Source: Actinomycetota bacterium | Lineage (GTDB): Bacteria; Actinomycetota; CADDZG01; WHSQ01 | Direction: 5' to 3' | Assembly (NCBI GenBank): GCA_009380005.1 | Contig: WHSQ01000018.1 | Coordinates: 1 to 50,037, forward strand | Length of the DNA stretch: 50,037 nucleotides | Shown here: positions 15,913-23,455 of the stretch, piece by piece | Position numbering within the stretch: the first letter of the stretch is position 1 | Layout of the letters: each line of letters opens with the position of its first letter | Translations under genes and position numbers: made by a program | The notes under the pieces: generated by a model | The model's input: the letters and a program-made list of their open reading frames with translations, nothing else | Told to the model about the DNA's origin: nothing | Databases searched by the model: none

Positions 15913-17319
15913 GTGAGCTCCGTGCAAGAGCGCCTCGAAGCCCTGCCCGCGTGGGGCATAGAGCCGGTTCCGGAAGAGCATCGCCATCTGTCCGGCGTCG
16001 ACCTGGCGATCCTCTGGGGAGACCTCGGTATCGGTCTGCTCGTGATGGTGACCGGCGCGCTCCTGGTGCCGGCGCTGGGCTTCTTCCAGGCCTTGGTCGT
16101 GATCGTCATCGGGACCGCCGTGGGCGTGGGGCTCCTCGCGCTTGCGGGCGTGGCCGGTGCCGACCATGGCGTACCGACGATGGTTCTGTTCCGTCCCGTC
16201 CTCGGCATCCGGGGGTCGTGGCTGCCCAGCGGGTTGAACGTCGTCCAGTTGATCGGATGGACCGCGGTCGAGCTGTGGGCGATGGCGGAGGTCGCGAACA
16301 TCGTGGCCCGCCGCTACTTCGACTTCTCGGCGCGCTGGTTCTGGTTGGCTCTGATCGCCGCGATCTGCGCTGCCCTGGCGATATGGGGGCCGGTCGGAGT
16401 CGCCCGCGTGTGGATGAAGAGGTTCGGTGCATGGATCATCGCCGGGATCTCTGCCGTGGTGACCGTGATGGTGCTCGCATCGGGCGAGACTCGATCGGCG
16501 CTGGGCGCCGCGGGGACGGGGGGGTGGCCCACCTTTGGCAGCGCGCTGGACCTCGTGATCGCAATGCCCATCTCGTGGCTTCCTCTGGTGGCCGATTACA
16601 ACCGGTTCGCGCGTGGTTCGCGCGGAGCATTCGGCGGTACGTTCATCGGCTACTTCATCGCGAACGTATGGCTGTTCGCCTTGGGGGCGATGCTCATCTT
16701 GGCCGGCGACGCATCGGCATCTCCCGCCGGCATCGCGGCTGGGATCCTCGCCGTGGGAGGCGGATCGCTGGCGGGTGTTTTGCTGCTCACCGGCCTGCTC
16801 TTCGGAGAAACGGACGAAGCCTTCGCGGATATCTACTCGGGGGCGGTGAGCATCCAGAACATCGTCCCGAAGGCATCCCAGAGGGTCCTGATCGCCGGCA
16901 TCACCGTGATCTCCGCCGCGCTCGCCGCGCTATTGACCATGACGGCGTACGAAGTGTTTCTGTTCCTCATCGGATCGGTCTTCGTTCCTCTCTTCGGCGT
17001 TCTGGCGTGCGATTACTTCCTCGCGCGCCACCGGCAGCTCGATCTTCGGGCGCTCTATGATCGCTCGGGCCCCTACTGGTACCAGAGCGGGATCCGGCTG
17101 ACTGCGCTGTTGCCCTGGTTCGCGGGCTTCACCGTCTATCACTGGATCGCCCCGACCGGCCCCGACTGGTGGATAGACCTGTGGAGCGGGACGTTCGGCC
17201 CGGGACTATCGACGAACGCGCCGTGGCTGGCGGCTTCGCTGCCTTCGTTTGCGGCGGCGTTCTTGCTGGCGTGGTTGGGCACTCGACTATCATCACGATC
17301 ACCCAAGAAAGAGGTGTAA
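15913..17319 (+). CDS. cytX: NCS1-family transporter, probable thiamine-precursor (hydroxymethylpyrimidine) permease
   Basis: A 468-residue integral membrane protein with about 12 hydrophobic segments of the purine-cytosine permease (NCS1) family. Recognisable elements are WGDLGIGLLVMVTGALLVP at the N-terminus, a Rossmann-free all-helical body, and PLVADYNRFARGSRG in the middle. The TPP riboswitch immediately upstream, with its 3' strand forming the ribosome binding site, indicates the cargo is a thiamine precursor such as hydroxymethylpyrimidine, as for CytX. Other NCS1 cargoes (cytosine, allantoin) are less likely given this control. No thi biosynthesis gene is adjacent. Confidence 0.88.
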   Translation: MSSVQERLEALPAWGIEPVPEEHRHLSGVDLAILWGDLGIGLLVMVTGALLVPALGFFQALVVIVIGTAVGVGLLALAGVAGADHGVPTMVLFRPVLGIRGSWLPSGLNVVQLIGWTAVELWAMAEVANIVARRYFDFSARWFWLALIAAICAALAIWGPVGVARVWMKRFGAWIIAGISAVVTVMVLASGETRSALGAAGTGGWPTFGSALDLVIAMPISWLPLVADYNRFARGSRGAFGGTFIGYFIANVWLFALGAMLILAGDASASPAGIAAGILAVGGGSLAGVLLLTGLLFGETDEAFADIYSGAVSIQNIVPKASQRVLIAGITVISAALAALLTMTAYEVFLFLIGSVFVPLFGVLACDYFLARHRQLDLRALYDRSGPYWYQSGIRLTALLPWFAGFTVYHWIAPTGPDWWIDLWSGTFGPGLSTNAPWLAASLPSFAAAFLLAWLGTRLSSRSPKKEV

Positions 17320-17322
17320 CGG

Positions 17323-17613
17323 ATGAAGATCCAGGCGACGTGTCGAACGTGCGGGCGGAAGTTCCTTCTCTCTCAGATCGGGGAGGACTCCGACGCCCCG
17401 GGACGGTGTCCGTTCTGTGGCGCTCACTTCGCCAAGCAATACTCGACGGTTCTGGTCGATGCCGTCCGGGACGCCGAGAACGCGGCGACCTACTTCGCCC
17501 ACGCCCTGAGCGGGCTCGATTCGTTGGAAACGGGCTTCGAGATCGATTACGACGCCCTTCTCGCCGAGATCTCGGCACGGGTCGGGCACTCGGCCTCCGG
17601 TAACGTCGCCTAG
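17323..17613 (+). CDS. Small zinc-ribbon protein, unknown function
   Basis: A 96-residue protein with an N-terminal zinc ribbon: CRTCGRKF (first CxxC, about residues 7-10) and CPFCGAHF (second CxxC, about 29-32). The C-terminal 60 residues are helical and acidic (DAVRDAENAATYFAHALSGL). It starts 3 bases after the transporter stop, so it is probably co-transcribed and may come under the TPP switch. A degenerate receiver gene follows after 5 bases. Zinc binding is likely; function unknown. Confidence 0.75.
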   Translation: MKIQATCRTCGRKFLLSQIGEDSDAPGRCPFCGAHFAKQYSTVLVDAVRDAENAATYFAHALSGLDSLETGFEIDYDALLAEISARVGHSASGNVA

Positions 17614-17618
17614 CCGGC

Positions 17619-17999
17619 ATGGCCGAAGCTACAGCCGCCCAGCCCGGTCGCGTGCTTCTCTGCGCCAGCCGGGACCAGAGCATCCTGGATGATGCTCGGT
17701 ACGCTTTTCCGGCCGACGTCGAGGTGCGCTGCGTGTCGGATGCCCGGGAGGCTTGGCGAGAGCTCGAGCTGCTCATCCCCCACGCGGTGATCGTCGACAT
17801 CCAATCGGGAAGCGCGGGCGGGTTCGACCTGGCGCGCGATATGTCGCAGTCCGACCGCCTCAAGGACGTTCCCGTCCTGATGCTGTTACAGCGTACGGAG
17901 GATGCCTGGCTTGCTCGGCAGGGGGGCGCGGATGCCATCCTTGTAAAACCCGTGCTCGGCGATGAGCTCGTCCGCGAAACGCTCGCACTGATCTCCTAG
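17619..17999 (+). CDS. Degenerate receiver-domain protein
   Basis: A 126-residue CheY-fold protein. The phospho-acceptor position is kept as D60 (AVIVDIQSG) and the lysine as K110 (ILVKPV), but the Mg-binding acidic pair is replaced by A16/S17 (RVLLCASRDQ) and the Thr/Ser switch residue by L90. It is therefore probably not phosphorylated in the usual way and may work as a protein-interaction module. It lies 5 bases after the zinc-ribbon gene. No kinase is adjacent. Confidence 0.75.
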   Translation: MAEATAAQPGRVLLCASRDQSILDDARYAFPADVEVRCVSDAREAWRELELLIPHAVIVDIQSGSAGGFDLARDMSQSDRLKDVPVLMLLQRTEDAWLARQGGADAILVKPVLGDELVRETLALIS

Positions 18000-18073
18000 T
18001 ACGCCGCACCGCGAGGTGCTCTCTTCCAATTCTTCGCGCTCCCGCCCACTCGCGAAGTCGCAGGTCAACCTGG

Positions 18074-18102
18074 TTGCATGCTTGTAATTACAAGCCTAGA
18101 AT
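18074..18102 (+). promoter_or_regulatory. whiB promoter with a 16-bp palindrome filling the spacer
   Basis: TTGCAT (18074-18079) and TAGAAT (18097-18102) form a good sigma-70-type promoter with a 17-base spacer. The spacer is almost wholly occupied by a perfect palindrome GCTTGTAATTACAAGC (18080-18095); a further half-site ATTACAAA follows at 18101-18108. This is the expected geometry for a dimeric repressor, or a MerR-like activator, acting on whiB. The start codon is about 75 bases downstream. Seen by eye, not tested. Confidence 0.6.
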
Positions 18103-18177
18103 TACAAACATGTCATGGCTGGCGACGGGGCGGTCGTTGGCCGATCGGTAGACGGGAGCCGAAAGGAAGGCCGGGGG

Positions 18178-18450
18178 ATGCAGCGGATCACCACCAAATT
18201 GCTTCAGCCCGTCGAATGGCAAGCGAAAGCGCGATGCGCGGAGGTCGATCCCGAGATCTTCTTTCCCGAACGCGGCGGTTCGTCGAAAGCCGCGCGCGCG
18301 GTGTGTTCGCAGTGCGAAGTGCGTTCGCAATGTCTCGAATACGCGTTGAACAACAAAGAACAGTTCGGTATCTGGGGTGGAACTTCCGAGCGCGAACGTC
18401 GTCGTCTGCGCAAAGAACGCACGATGCGTCGTCTGCGCGCGGTGTCCTGA
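18178..18450 (+). CDS. WhiB-family iron-sulfur transcription regulator
   Basis: A 90-residue WhiB-like protein, a class confined to Actinomycetota and their phages. The four cluster cysteines are C20, C43, C46 and C52 (CX2CX5C for the last three), followed by the GIWGG turn at 64-68 and a basic tail with RRRLRKERTMRRLR. These proteins bind a redox- or NO-sensitive [4Fe-4S] cluster and act with the housekeeping sigma factor. ATG 18178 has GAAAGGAAGG seven bases upstream; an in-frame ATG at 18115 is less likely. The promoter carries a palindrome in its spacer. I do not assign a paralog number. Confidence 0.95.
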   Translation: MQRITTKLLQPVEWQAKARCAEVDPEIFFPERGGSSKAARAVCSQCEVRSQCLEYALNNKEQFGIWGGTSERERRRLRKERTMRRLRAVS

Positions 18451-18644
18451 AACGCGCTCGCGCAAACAAAATCACGCCCGCAACGACCGATATTTCTCCA
18501 ACTTCTTCCTGTTTAACTCAGAAAATGCTTGAACCGCGCCAAGAAATGGTGCGTAATTACTCGTTGAGCGCGCGTTTGTGAAGCGCGTTCAAGTAGTTCG
18601 GTGATCGCGTCGATGCGTGACACCGCAAGAGCAGGAGGTGGATC

Positions 18645-19133
18645 ATGACGATCCACCGAGAGCGAATGGAGGTGCCGGGGTTGGCAGCAAAGAAGACAAC
18701 CGGTCGCAAGAGGTCTACTGGTCGTAAGACCACACGTAGATCTCCTGCGCGGAAGTCGACTGCGCGCAAGTCCACCGCACGACGGTCGACGGGTCGCAAG
18801 AAGTCCACGGCTCGCAAGAGCACGGGACGGAAGAAGTCGACCGCGCGTAAGTCGACGGGTCGCAAGAAGGCTACGGCTCGTAAGAGCCCTGCCCGCAGGA
18901 AGAAGTCGACGGCGCGCAAGTCGACGGGTCGCAGGAAGTCCACCGGCCGGAAGAAGTCGACCGGTCGCAAGAAGTCCACGGCTCGTCGCAAGAGCACGGG
19001 ACGAAAGAAGTCCACGGCTCGTCGCAAGAGCACGGGACGAAAGAAGTCCACGGCTCGTCGCAAGAGCCCGGCTCGCAAGAAGTCCACGGCTCGTCGCAAG
19101 AGCGCGGGACGTAAGAAGTCCACGCGTCGTTAG
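18645..19133 (+). CDS. Lysine/arginine-rich repetitive histone H1-like DNA-binding protein
   Basis: A 162-residue protein almost entirely of short repeats of the type KKSTARRKSTGR, KSTARK and SPAR, consisting mainly of K, R, S, T, A and G. It resembles the tail of actinobacterial HU (HupB/HupS-type) and chlamydial Hc-type histone H1-like proteins, but the HU fold itself is absent, so it is a free-standing tail. ATG 18645 has AGGAGGT upstream; a TTG at 18681 with GGAGGT before it would give a protein starting AAKKTTGRKRSTGRK. It should bind DNA or RNA non-specifically. Its stop overlaps the convergent ftcD gene by 4 bases. Confidence 0.8.
   Translation: MTIHRERMEVPGLAAKKTTGRKRSTGRKTTRRSPARKSTARKSTARRSTGRKKSTARKSTGRKKSTARKSTGRKKATARKSPARRKKSTARKSTGRRKSTGRKKSTGRKKSTARRKSTGRKKSTARRKSTGRKKSTARRKSPARKKSTARRKSAGRKKSTRR
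18969..19130 (+). repeat. 36-bp in-frame tandem repeat within the histone-like gene
   Basis: Units begin AAGAAGTCCACGG at 18969, 19005, 19041, 19077 and 19113, an exact 36-base period (12 codons, KKSTARRKS-x-GR) with only a few substitutions; the last unit is cut by the stop. Shorter, less regular 15- to 18-base repeats precede it from about 18740. Copy number is likely to vary between strains. Confidence 0.9.
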
Positions 19134-20023
19134 GCGTTCCCGACCAGCGCGGCTTCAAGCGAGCGGCCCGGTTCCGTAAGGAGCCGGGCCGCCGCCGCGT
19201 TCGGATCTGGCTGATATCGTTCGGGCACAAGTCCCACTAATTCCGTGTGGACGATCGGGATCTTCCGGAGCTCTGCGTTCAGCGCGACCGCCTGGAACGC
19301 TTGGTCAATCGATGTCAGCTCCGGGTCCACGATGTTCATCGACACCTGAGAGACTCCCGGTGAGATCGCCAGTCCGAGGGCCCTCAAGCCGGGAAGGCCG
19401 GCGCCTCGATCCCCCCCGCCCTTCCGTACGGCGGCGGCGATCTCCTCGGCCGCCCGGCGCTCGCATCTCAGCCATACGTTGAAGGCGATCAGCACGCCGC
19501 GGGCTCCCACGCACACCACTCCACGGCGGAAGTCGATCTCCGAGGTGGTCCCGTGGTCGGGCGCCAGACCGCCGTTGGCGCGCTGCTTCAGAGTCCCGAG
19601 CCCACCCCGTCGCAACTGTGGAAGCTCGCGAGTATCCGCACGAAGCGCTGCTTCGCCGTACAAGTAGACTGGTAACGCGGCGCGTTCGTAGATGGACCTT
19701 CCTGCTGCCCGTGCCGCGGCGATCGCTTCGTCCATCGAGCCGGTATGCGGCACGTAGGGACATACGTCCAAGCCGCCCAATCGCGGGTGAATGCCGACAT
19801 GGGTGGAGAGGTCGATCTTCGAACAAGCAACGGCCAGGCGGATGGTCCCTTCGATCAGAGCGTCGGTGGGCCCCGCGACGGTGTACACGCTGCGGTTATG
19901 GGTCGGGTCGGCGTGGACGTCAAGGACACTCGCTCCCGCCGACGAGATCTCTTCGGCGTAACGAGAGATGGCCGCTTCATCCCTGCCCTCGGAGACGTTG
20001 GGCACGGCGATCAGCCTGCTCAT
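19130..20023 (-). CDS. ftcD: Glutamate formiminotransferase
   Basis: A 297-residue formiminotransferase with N- and C-terminal subdomains (VPNVSEGRD at the start, HADPTHNRSVYT near 37-48, HPRLGGLDVCPYVP and the central IAFNVWL). The enzyme moves the formimino group between formiminoglutamate and tetrahydrofolate in histidine degradation. The cyclodeaminase domain found in the fused animal enzyme is absent, as usual in bacteria. No hut genes are adjacent, so it may serve one-carbon metabolism more generally. Its start is only 20 bases from the divergent DUF302 gene. Confidence 0.9.
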   Translation of the reverse strand: MSRLIAVPNVSEGRDEAAISRYAEEISSAGASVLDVHADPTHNRSVYTVAGPTDALIEGTIRLAVACSKIDLSTHVGIHPRLGGLDVCPYVPHTGSMDEAIAAARAAGRSIYERAALPVYLYGEAALRADTRELPQLRRGGLGTLKQRANGGLAPDHGTTSEIDFRRGVVCVGARGVLIAFNVWLRCERRAAEEIAAAVRKGGGDRGAGLPGLRALGLAISPGVSQVSMNIVDPELTSIDQAFQAVALNAELRKIPIVHTELVGLVPERYQPDPNAAAARLLTEPGRSLEAALVGNA

Positions 20024-20042
20024 ACGGGTTACCGTAAGAGAG

Positions 20043-20432
20043 ATGACCGAGTATGGCTACACGGTAGAGATCCCGGAGGGCTACGACGAAGCGGTCATCC
20101 GGACGAGGCTCGCTCTGCGAGGTGAGGGTTTCTCGATCCTGACCGAGGCTCATATCGGAGGCATACTGGGACCGGAGGCCGGCACCGAACGCCAGTACCT
20201 CATCTACGGCGTATGGAACTCCGTGATGGCCACGCAGGAGCTCGGACCGGGCGCGAACGTCTCGGTCCATCTTCCCTGCAATATCGTTATCCAAGAGACC
20301 GGCGGATCTGCGGTGGTGGCAGCTCTCGATCCGGAGGATGCGGTGGAACCTGGTGGAGCCGATCCCGTCCTGGCGCGCGAGGCGCGTGACGCGCTCGGTC
20401 GCGTGTTCCAGAAGGTATCGAGCGCTTTATGA
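20043..20432 (+). CDS. DUF302 family protein
   Basis: A 129-residue DUF302 protein: YTVEIPEGYDEAVIRTRLALRGEGFSILTE at the start is hallmark (split here by position 6-35), followed by LPCNIVIQE around 79-87 and AALDPEDAV. DUF302 proteins are small alpha/beta proteins of unknown biochemical role. The frame is open to 19968 but ATG 20043 gives the family's natural N-terminus. Its stop overlaps the next ATG (ATGA), linking it to the PucR-type regulator. Confidence 0.88.
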   Translation: MTEYGYTVEIPEGYDEAVIRTRLALRGEGFSILTEAHIGGILGPEAGTERQYLIYGVWNSVMATQELGPGANVSVHLPCNIVIQETGGSAVVAALDPEDAVEPGGADPVLAREARDALGRVFQKVSSAL

Positions 20433-21664
20433 CGGATCTCGTGGGGATGCGCGAGATTATCGATCGCTTCATCGGGCGACTGGACGAGGTCGTCGAACGT
20501 TGCACGACGGCGATCTGGGAAGCCGTTCCCGCCTATGCCCGCGTCGGTGACGACCTGATGCAAGATGTGCGCGACGCGGTGAGGGAGAACGTCGCCATCC
20601 TGTCGAGGGTGTTGAGCCAGGGTCGCGATGTCGGCCGGGATGACCTCGAGGCGTTCGAGAGGACCGGAGCCCGACGGGCCGAGTCGGGTATCCCCCTGGA
20701 AGATGTCCTGCACGCCTACCGGACCGTGTCCAGGGTGTGCTGGGACATCCTCGCCGAGGAGTGCCGGAAGCAACCGGGGGACGTGGTGGAGCCGACGATC
20801 GCACTGGCCGAGGCGGTCATGCGCTACACGGACCAGCTCTCAACGACGGTGGCGGACGCCTACGCCCGGGCCCAGCGTGCGATCGTTCGGGAGCAGGAGG
20901 GGGCCCGCAGGGAGTTCCTGGCGGATCTCCTCCACAAGACCGATGCCTCGCCGGAGGACATCTTGCGGCGAGCCCACACCTTCGGCTACGACCTCTCCTT
21001 GGAGTACGTGGCGATGGTGGGCGGCGCTCCCGAGTCGGAGCGGAAGGAGGCAGCCGTCTCGGCGGCGTTCTCGTCCATAGCTGCGAGCGTCGCCCGGGAG
21101 CCGATCGTGCTGCAGCGTGGCGAGCACACCATCGCTCTCTTCCCGTTGGATCCCAACGTCGACATCGTGACGTTACCGGACAAGCTCATCGCCGAGCTCG
21201 GCGGGGAATGGCGGTTCGGCGTGGGATCGCCGCAGCTCGGCCTGGAGGGGATCCGACGCTCCTATCTCGAGGGTCGGGAGGCCCTGGAGGTCGGGACGGC
21301 CCTCAACTTCGCAGGTGGCGTCTACCGGTTCTCGGACATCCTCATGTACCACTTCCTTCGGATCGAGCCGGCGATGGTAGATCAATTCGTCGGGCAGACG
21401 CTCGGCCCCCTCATCGAGTACGACGAACGCCGCAAGGGTGAACTGATAAAGACACTCGAGGCGTATTTCGACGCGGACGGCAGCGTGAAGCTCGCGGGCG
21501 AGGCGCTGTTCGCTCATCCGCATACCGTGAGTTACCGCCTCAAGCAGATTGAGCGACTCACGGCCTGGTCGCTGAGGGACCCAGAGGACAAGTTGCGTCT
21601 GCAGCTAGCCCTGCGCGCCTACCGCTTGCAGCTCGCACGTCCGGCATCGCCGGCGCCAGAATAA
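20429..21664 (+). CDS. PucR/CdaR-type helix-turn-helix transcription regulator
   Basis: A 411-residue regulator. The N-terminal about 170 residues are a helical RsbRD/PucR-like sensory region (PLEDVLHAYRTVSRVCWDIL), the middle is a GGDEF-like PucR domain, and the C-terminus has the PucR HTH_30 domain (LAGEALFAHPHTVSYRLKQI). This family usually controls catabolic genes in response to small ligands. The ATG overlaps the DUF302 stop by 4 bases, so the two are co-expressed; the target is unknown. There is no sign of truncation. Confidence 0.88.
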   Translation: MTDLVGMREIIDRFIGRLDEVVERCTTAIWEAVPAYARVGDDLMQDVRDAVRENVAILSRVLSQGRDVGRDDLEAFERTGARRAESGIPLEDVLHAYRTVSRVCWDILAEECRKQPGDVVEPTIALAEAVMRYTDQLSTTVADAYARAQRAIVREQEGARREFLADLLHKTDASPEDILRRAHTFGYDLSLEYVAMVGGAPESERKEAAVSAAFSSIAASVAREPIVLQRGEHTIALFPLDPNVDIVTLPDKLIAELGGEWRFGVGSPQLGLEGIRRSYLEGREALEVGTALNFAGGVYRFSDILMYHFLRIEPAMVDQFVGQTLGPLIEYDERRKGELIKTLEAYFDADGSVKLAGEALFAHPHTVSYRLKQIERLTAWSLRDPEDKLRLQLALRAYRLQLARPASPAPE

Positions 21665-21778
21665 CGGGTTACCAGGCTCCGCCGCCACCTCCACCACCGC
21701 CTCTACCGCACCCTCGAGCACGCGGTCGGCGATGCCGAAGGCGATGCCGCGACCAGGGGAGCATCACCCAGATGACGC

Positions 21779-21793
21779 CGCGCCGAAGGCGCG
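21779..21793. terminator. Small GC hairpin between the PucR gene and the phosphodiesterase gene
   Basis: CGCGCC (21779-21784) and GGCGCG (21788-21793) pair with a GAA loop; no T run. The rest of this 168-bp gap shows no gene. Confidence 0.3.
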
Positions 21794-21832
21794 TCGCTGC
21801 GCTTGTTGCCACGCTGCTAACCTCCCCTAACC

Positions 21833-23413
21833 GTGGCTGACAGAGTCTTGATCATTGGTTGGGATGGCGCCGATTGGAAGGTGCTACGCCCGATGCTCGA
21901 TTCCGGTGAGCTCCCGAACCTTCAGGGGCTGATCGATCGCGGCGCACATGGTGACTGCTTATCGACCGTCCCGTCTCACTCCTGGTGCGCATGGCCTTCA
22001 TTCATGACGGGTCTGAACCCGGCCGGCCACGCCGTCTTCGACATCCTCGAACACAAGCCCGGCGTGACGCGTCGTCTGCCCGTCACATACAACTCCATCA
22101 GGGCGCGAACGATCTTCGCCGACCTCACCGCCGCGGGCAAGACCACGTTGGCGTTGAACATCCCCTTGACCTTCCCGGCCCCCGAGCTGAAGGGCAAGGT
22201 GATCGCGGGAGGCGTGTTACCGGCGGAACGCTCCTACACCTATCCTCGTGCGCTGGCCGACGAGCTCGATGCCAATGCTCCTTTCCCGATCAATGGGATG
22301 AGCTGGACGACCTTCCGCAACCGGCCCGAGGCGTTCCTCGACGAGGCCGCCGCGATCACAGCCAAGCGCCAGAAGGCGTTCGAGTACTTGCTCGATACGA
22401 CGGAGTGGGACTTCGCCACGCTCGTGTACGTCTCGACGGACCGGATCCAGCATTGCCTGATGGAATACGTGTCGCCGGATCATCCCGAGTATCAGAGGTT
22501 GAAGGACGGCCCTGTCGCGAAGCAGACCCGCGGTGTCTACCAACAGCTGGACGAGGGCCTGGGCGAGCTCTTGAAGCGCCTCGACGACGGCGATCTGGTC
22601 ATCTTCATGTCCGACCACGGTCACCAGGCCTGTACACGCTGCTGCACCATGGATCGGATCCTCGCTCACCTCGGGTGGCTGAGGTTCGGGAAGGGCTCGG
22701 CCGCTTTCAACCTCGTTCGATGGGGGCCGGGTCGCCGCATCGCTCGGGCCGTCTACGACAAGCTGAAGTTGCACGGGAAGGTGAGACTGCCGGCCAGCCC
22801 GGTCGACTGGACGAAGAGCCGGGCCTATACCTCGGTCGTTTCCACCGGAGAGGGCGTCTCCGTGAACCTCAAGGGCCGCGAGCCACAGGGCATCGTCGAT
22901 CCGAAGGATTTCGAAGCGGTGCGTGAGGAGCTCGCCCGGGCGCTCGCCGAGTTCAAGGATCCCGAGACGGGTCGCTCGCCGATCGGCAAGATCTATCGCA
23001 AAGAAGAGGTGCTGTCGGGTGCCTTCCTAGACACGGCCCCCGACCTGCTGCTGGTGCCGGCCGAGCAGTACTCGCTGACTCACGCGAAGGCGATGGTCGA
23101 AGAGGCCGACTGGCTGTCGGGCGATCATCGCCTCGAGGGGGTCGTCGTTGCCGTGGGGCCGAAGGTGAAGCCCGGACCTCTGGAGGAGACGGCACGGCTC
23201 ATCGACCTGGGCCCCACGGCCCTGGCGACCTTGGGCGTGCCCAGCGCCGTCGAGCGCGACGGGAACGTCCTGTCGGCGCTGGCGGGCGACGACGCGGAGC
23301 TCGAGGTCTTGACGGGCGACGCCGCCGCGGCAGCGCAGGCCGGCGGCGGACTAACCTCTCAGGAAGAGGACGAGATAGAGGACCATCTCCGCGGCCTCGG
23401 TTACGTCGAATAA
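21833..23413 (+). CDS. Alkaline phosphatase-superfamily phosphodiesterase/nucleotide pyrophosphatase
   Basis: A 526-residue type I phosphodiesterase/nucleotide pyrophosphatase-like enzyme. Metal-site elements are visible: GWDGADW near residues 9-15, the nucleophile region with TVPSHSWCAWPSFMTG at about 48-63, and FMSDHGHQ at about 257-264. There is no signal peptide, so it should be cytoplasmic. Proteins like this act on nucleotide or sugar phosphates, and the substrate is not evident. It starts at GTG 21833, with a weak ribosome binding site. The spacing to the next gene is 42 bases. Confidence 0.85.
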   Translation: MADRVLIIGWDGADWKVLRPMLDSGELPNLQGLIDRGAHGDCLSTVPSHSWCAWPSFMTGLNPAGHAVFDILEHKPGVTRRLPVTYNSIRARTIFADLTAAGKTTLALNIPLTFPAPELKGKVIAGGVLPAERSYTYPRALADELDANAPFPINGMSWTTFRNRPEAFLDEAAAITAKRQKAFEYLLDTTEWDFATLVYVSTDRIQHCLMEYVSPDHPEYQRLKDGPVAKQTRGVYQQLDEGLGELLKRLDDGDLVIFMSDHGHQACTRCCTMDRILAHLGWLRFGKGSAAFNLVRWGPGRRIARAVYDKLKLHGKVRLPASPVDWTKSRAYTSVVSTGEGVSVNLKGREPQGIVDPKDFEAVREELARALAEFKDPETGRSPIGKIYRKEEVLSGAFLDTAPDLLLVPAEQYSLTHAKAMVEEADWLSGDHRLEGVVVAVGPKVKPGPLEETARLIDLGPTALATLGVPSAVERDGNVLSALAGDDAELEVLTGDAAAAAQAGGGLTSQEEDEIEDHLRGLGYVE

Positions 23414-23455
23414 CTCCGCCGATACGAAGGACCCATAGCTCCAAGGAGGACGAAG

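Noticed and set aside
18740-19130. CRISPR array
   Set aside because: Repeats are contiguous, in frame, codon-periodic and without unique spacers; they encode a repetitive basic protein.
21669-21720. Glycine-rich minus-strand tail (GGGGGGGGAW then stop), reminiscent of a TPM or DUF2207 protein end
   Set aside because: No continuing coding frame upstream on that strand; likely coincidence or a very old remnant.
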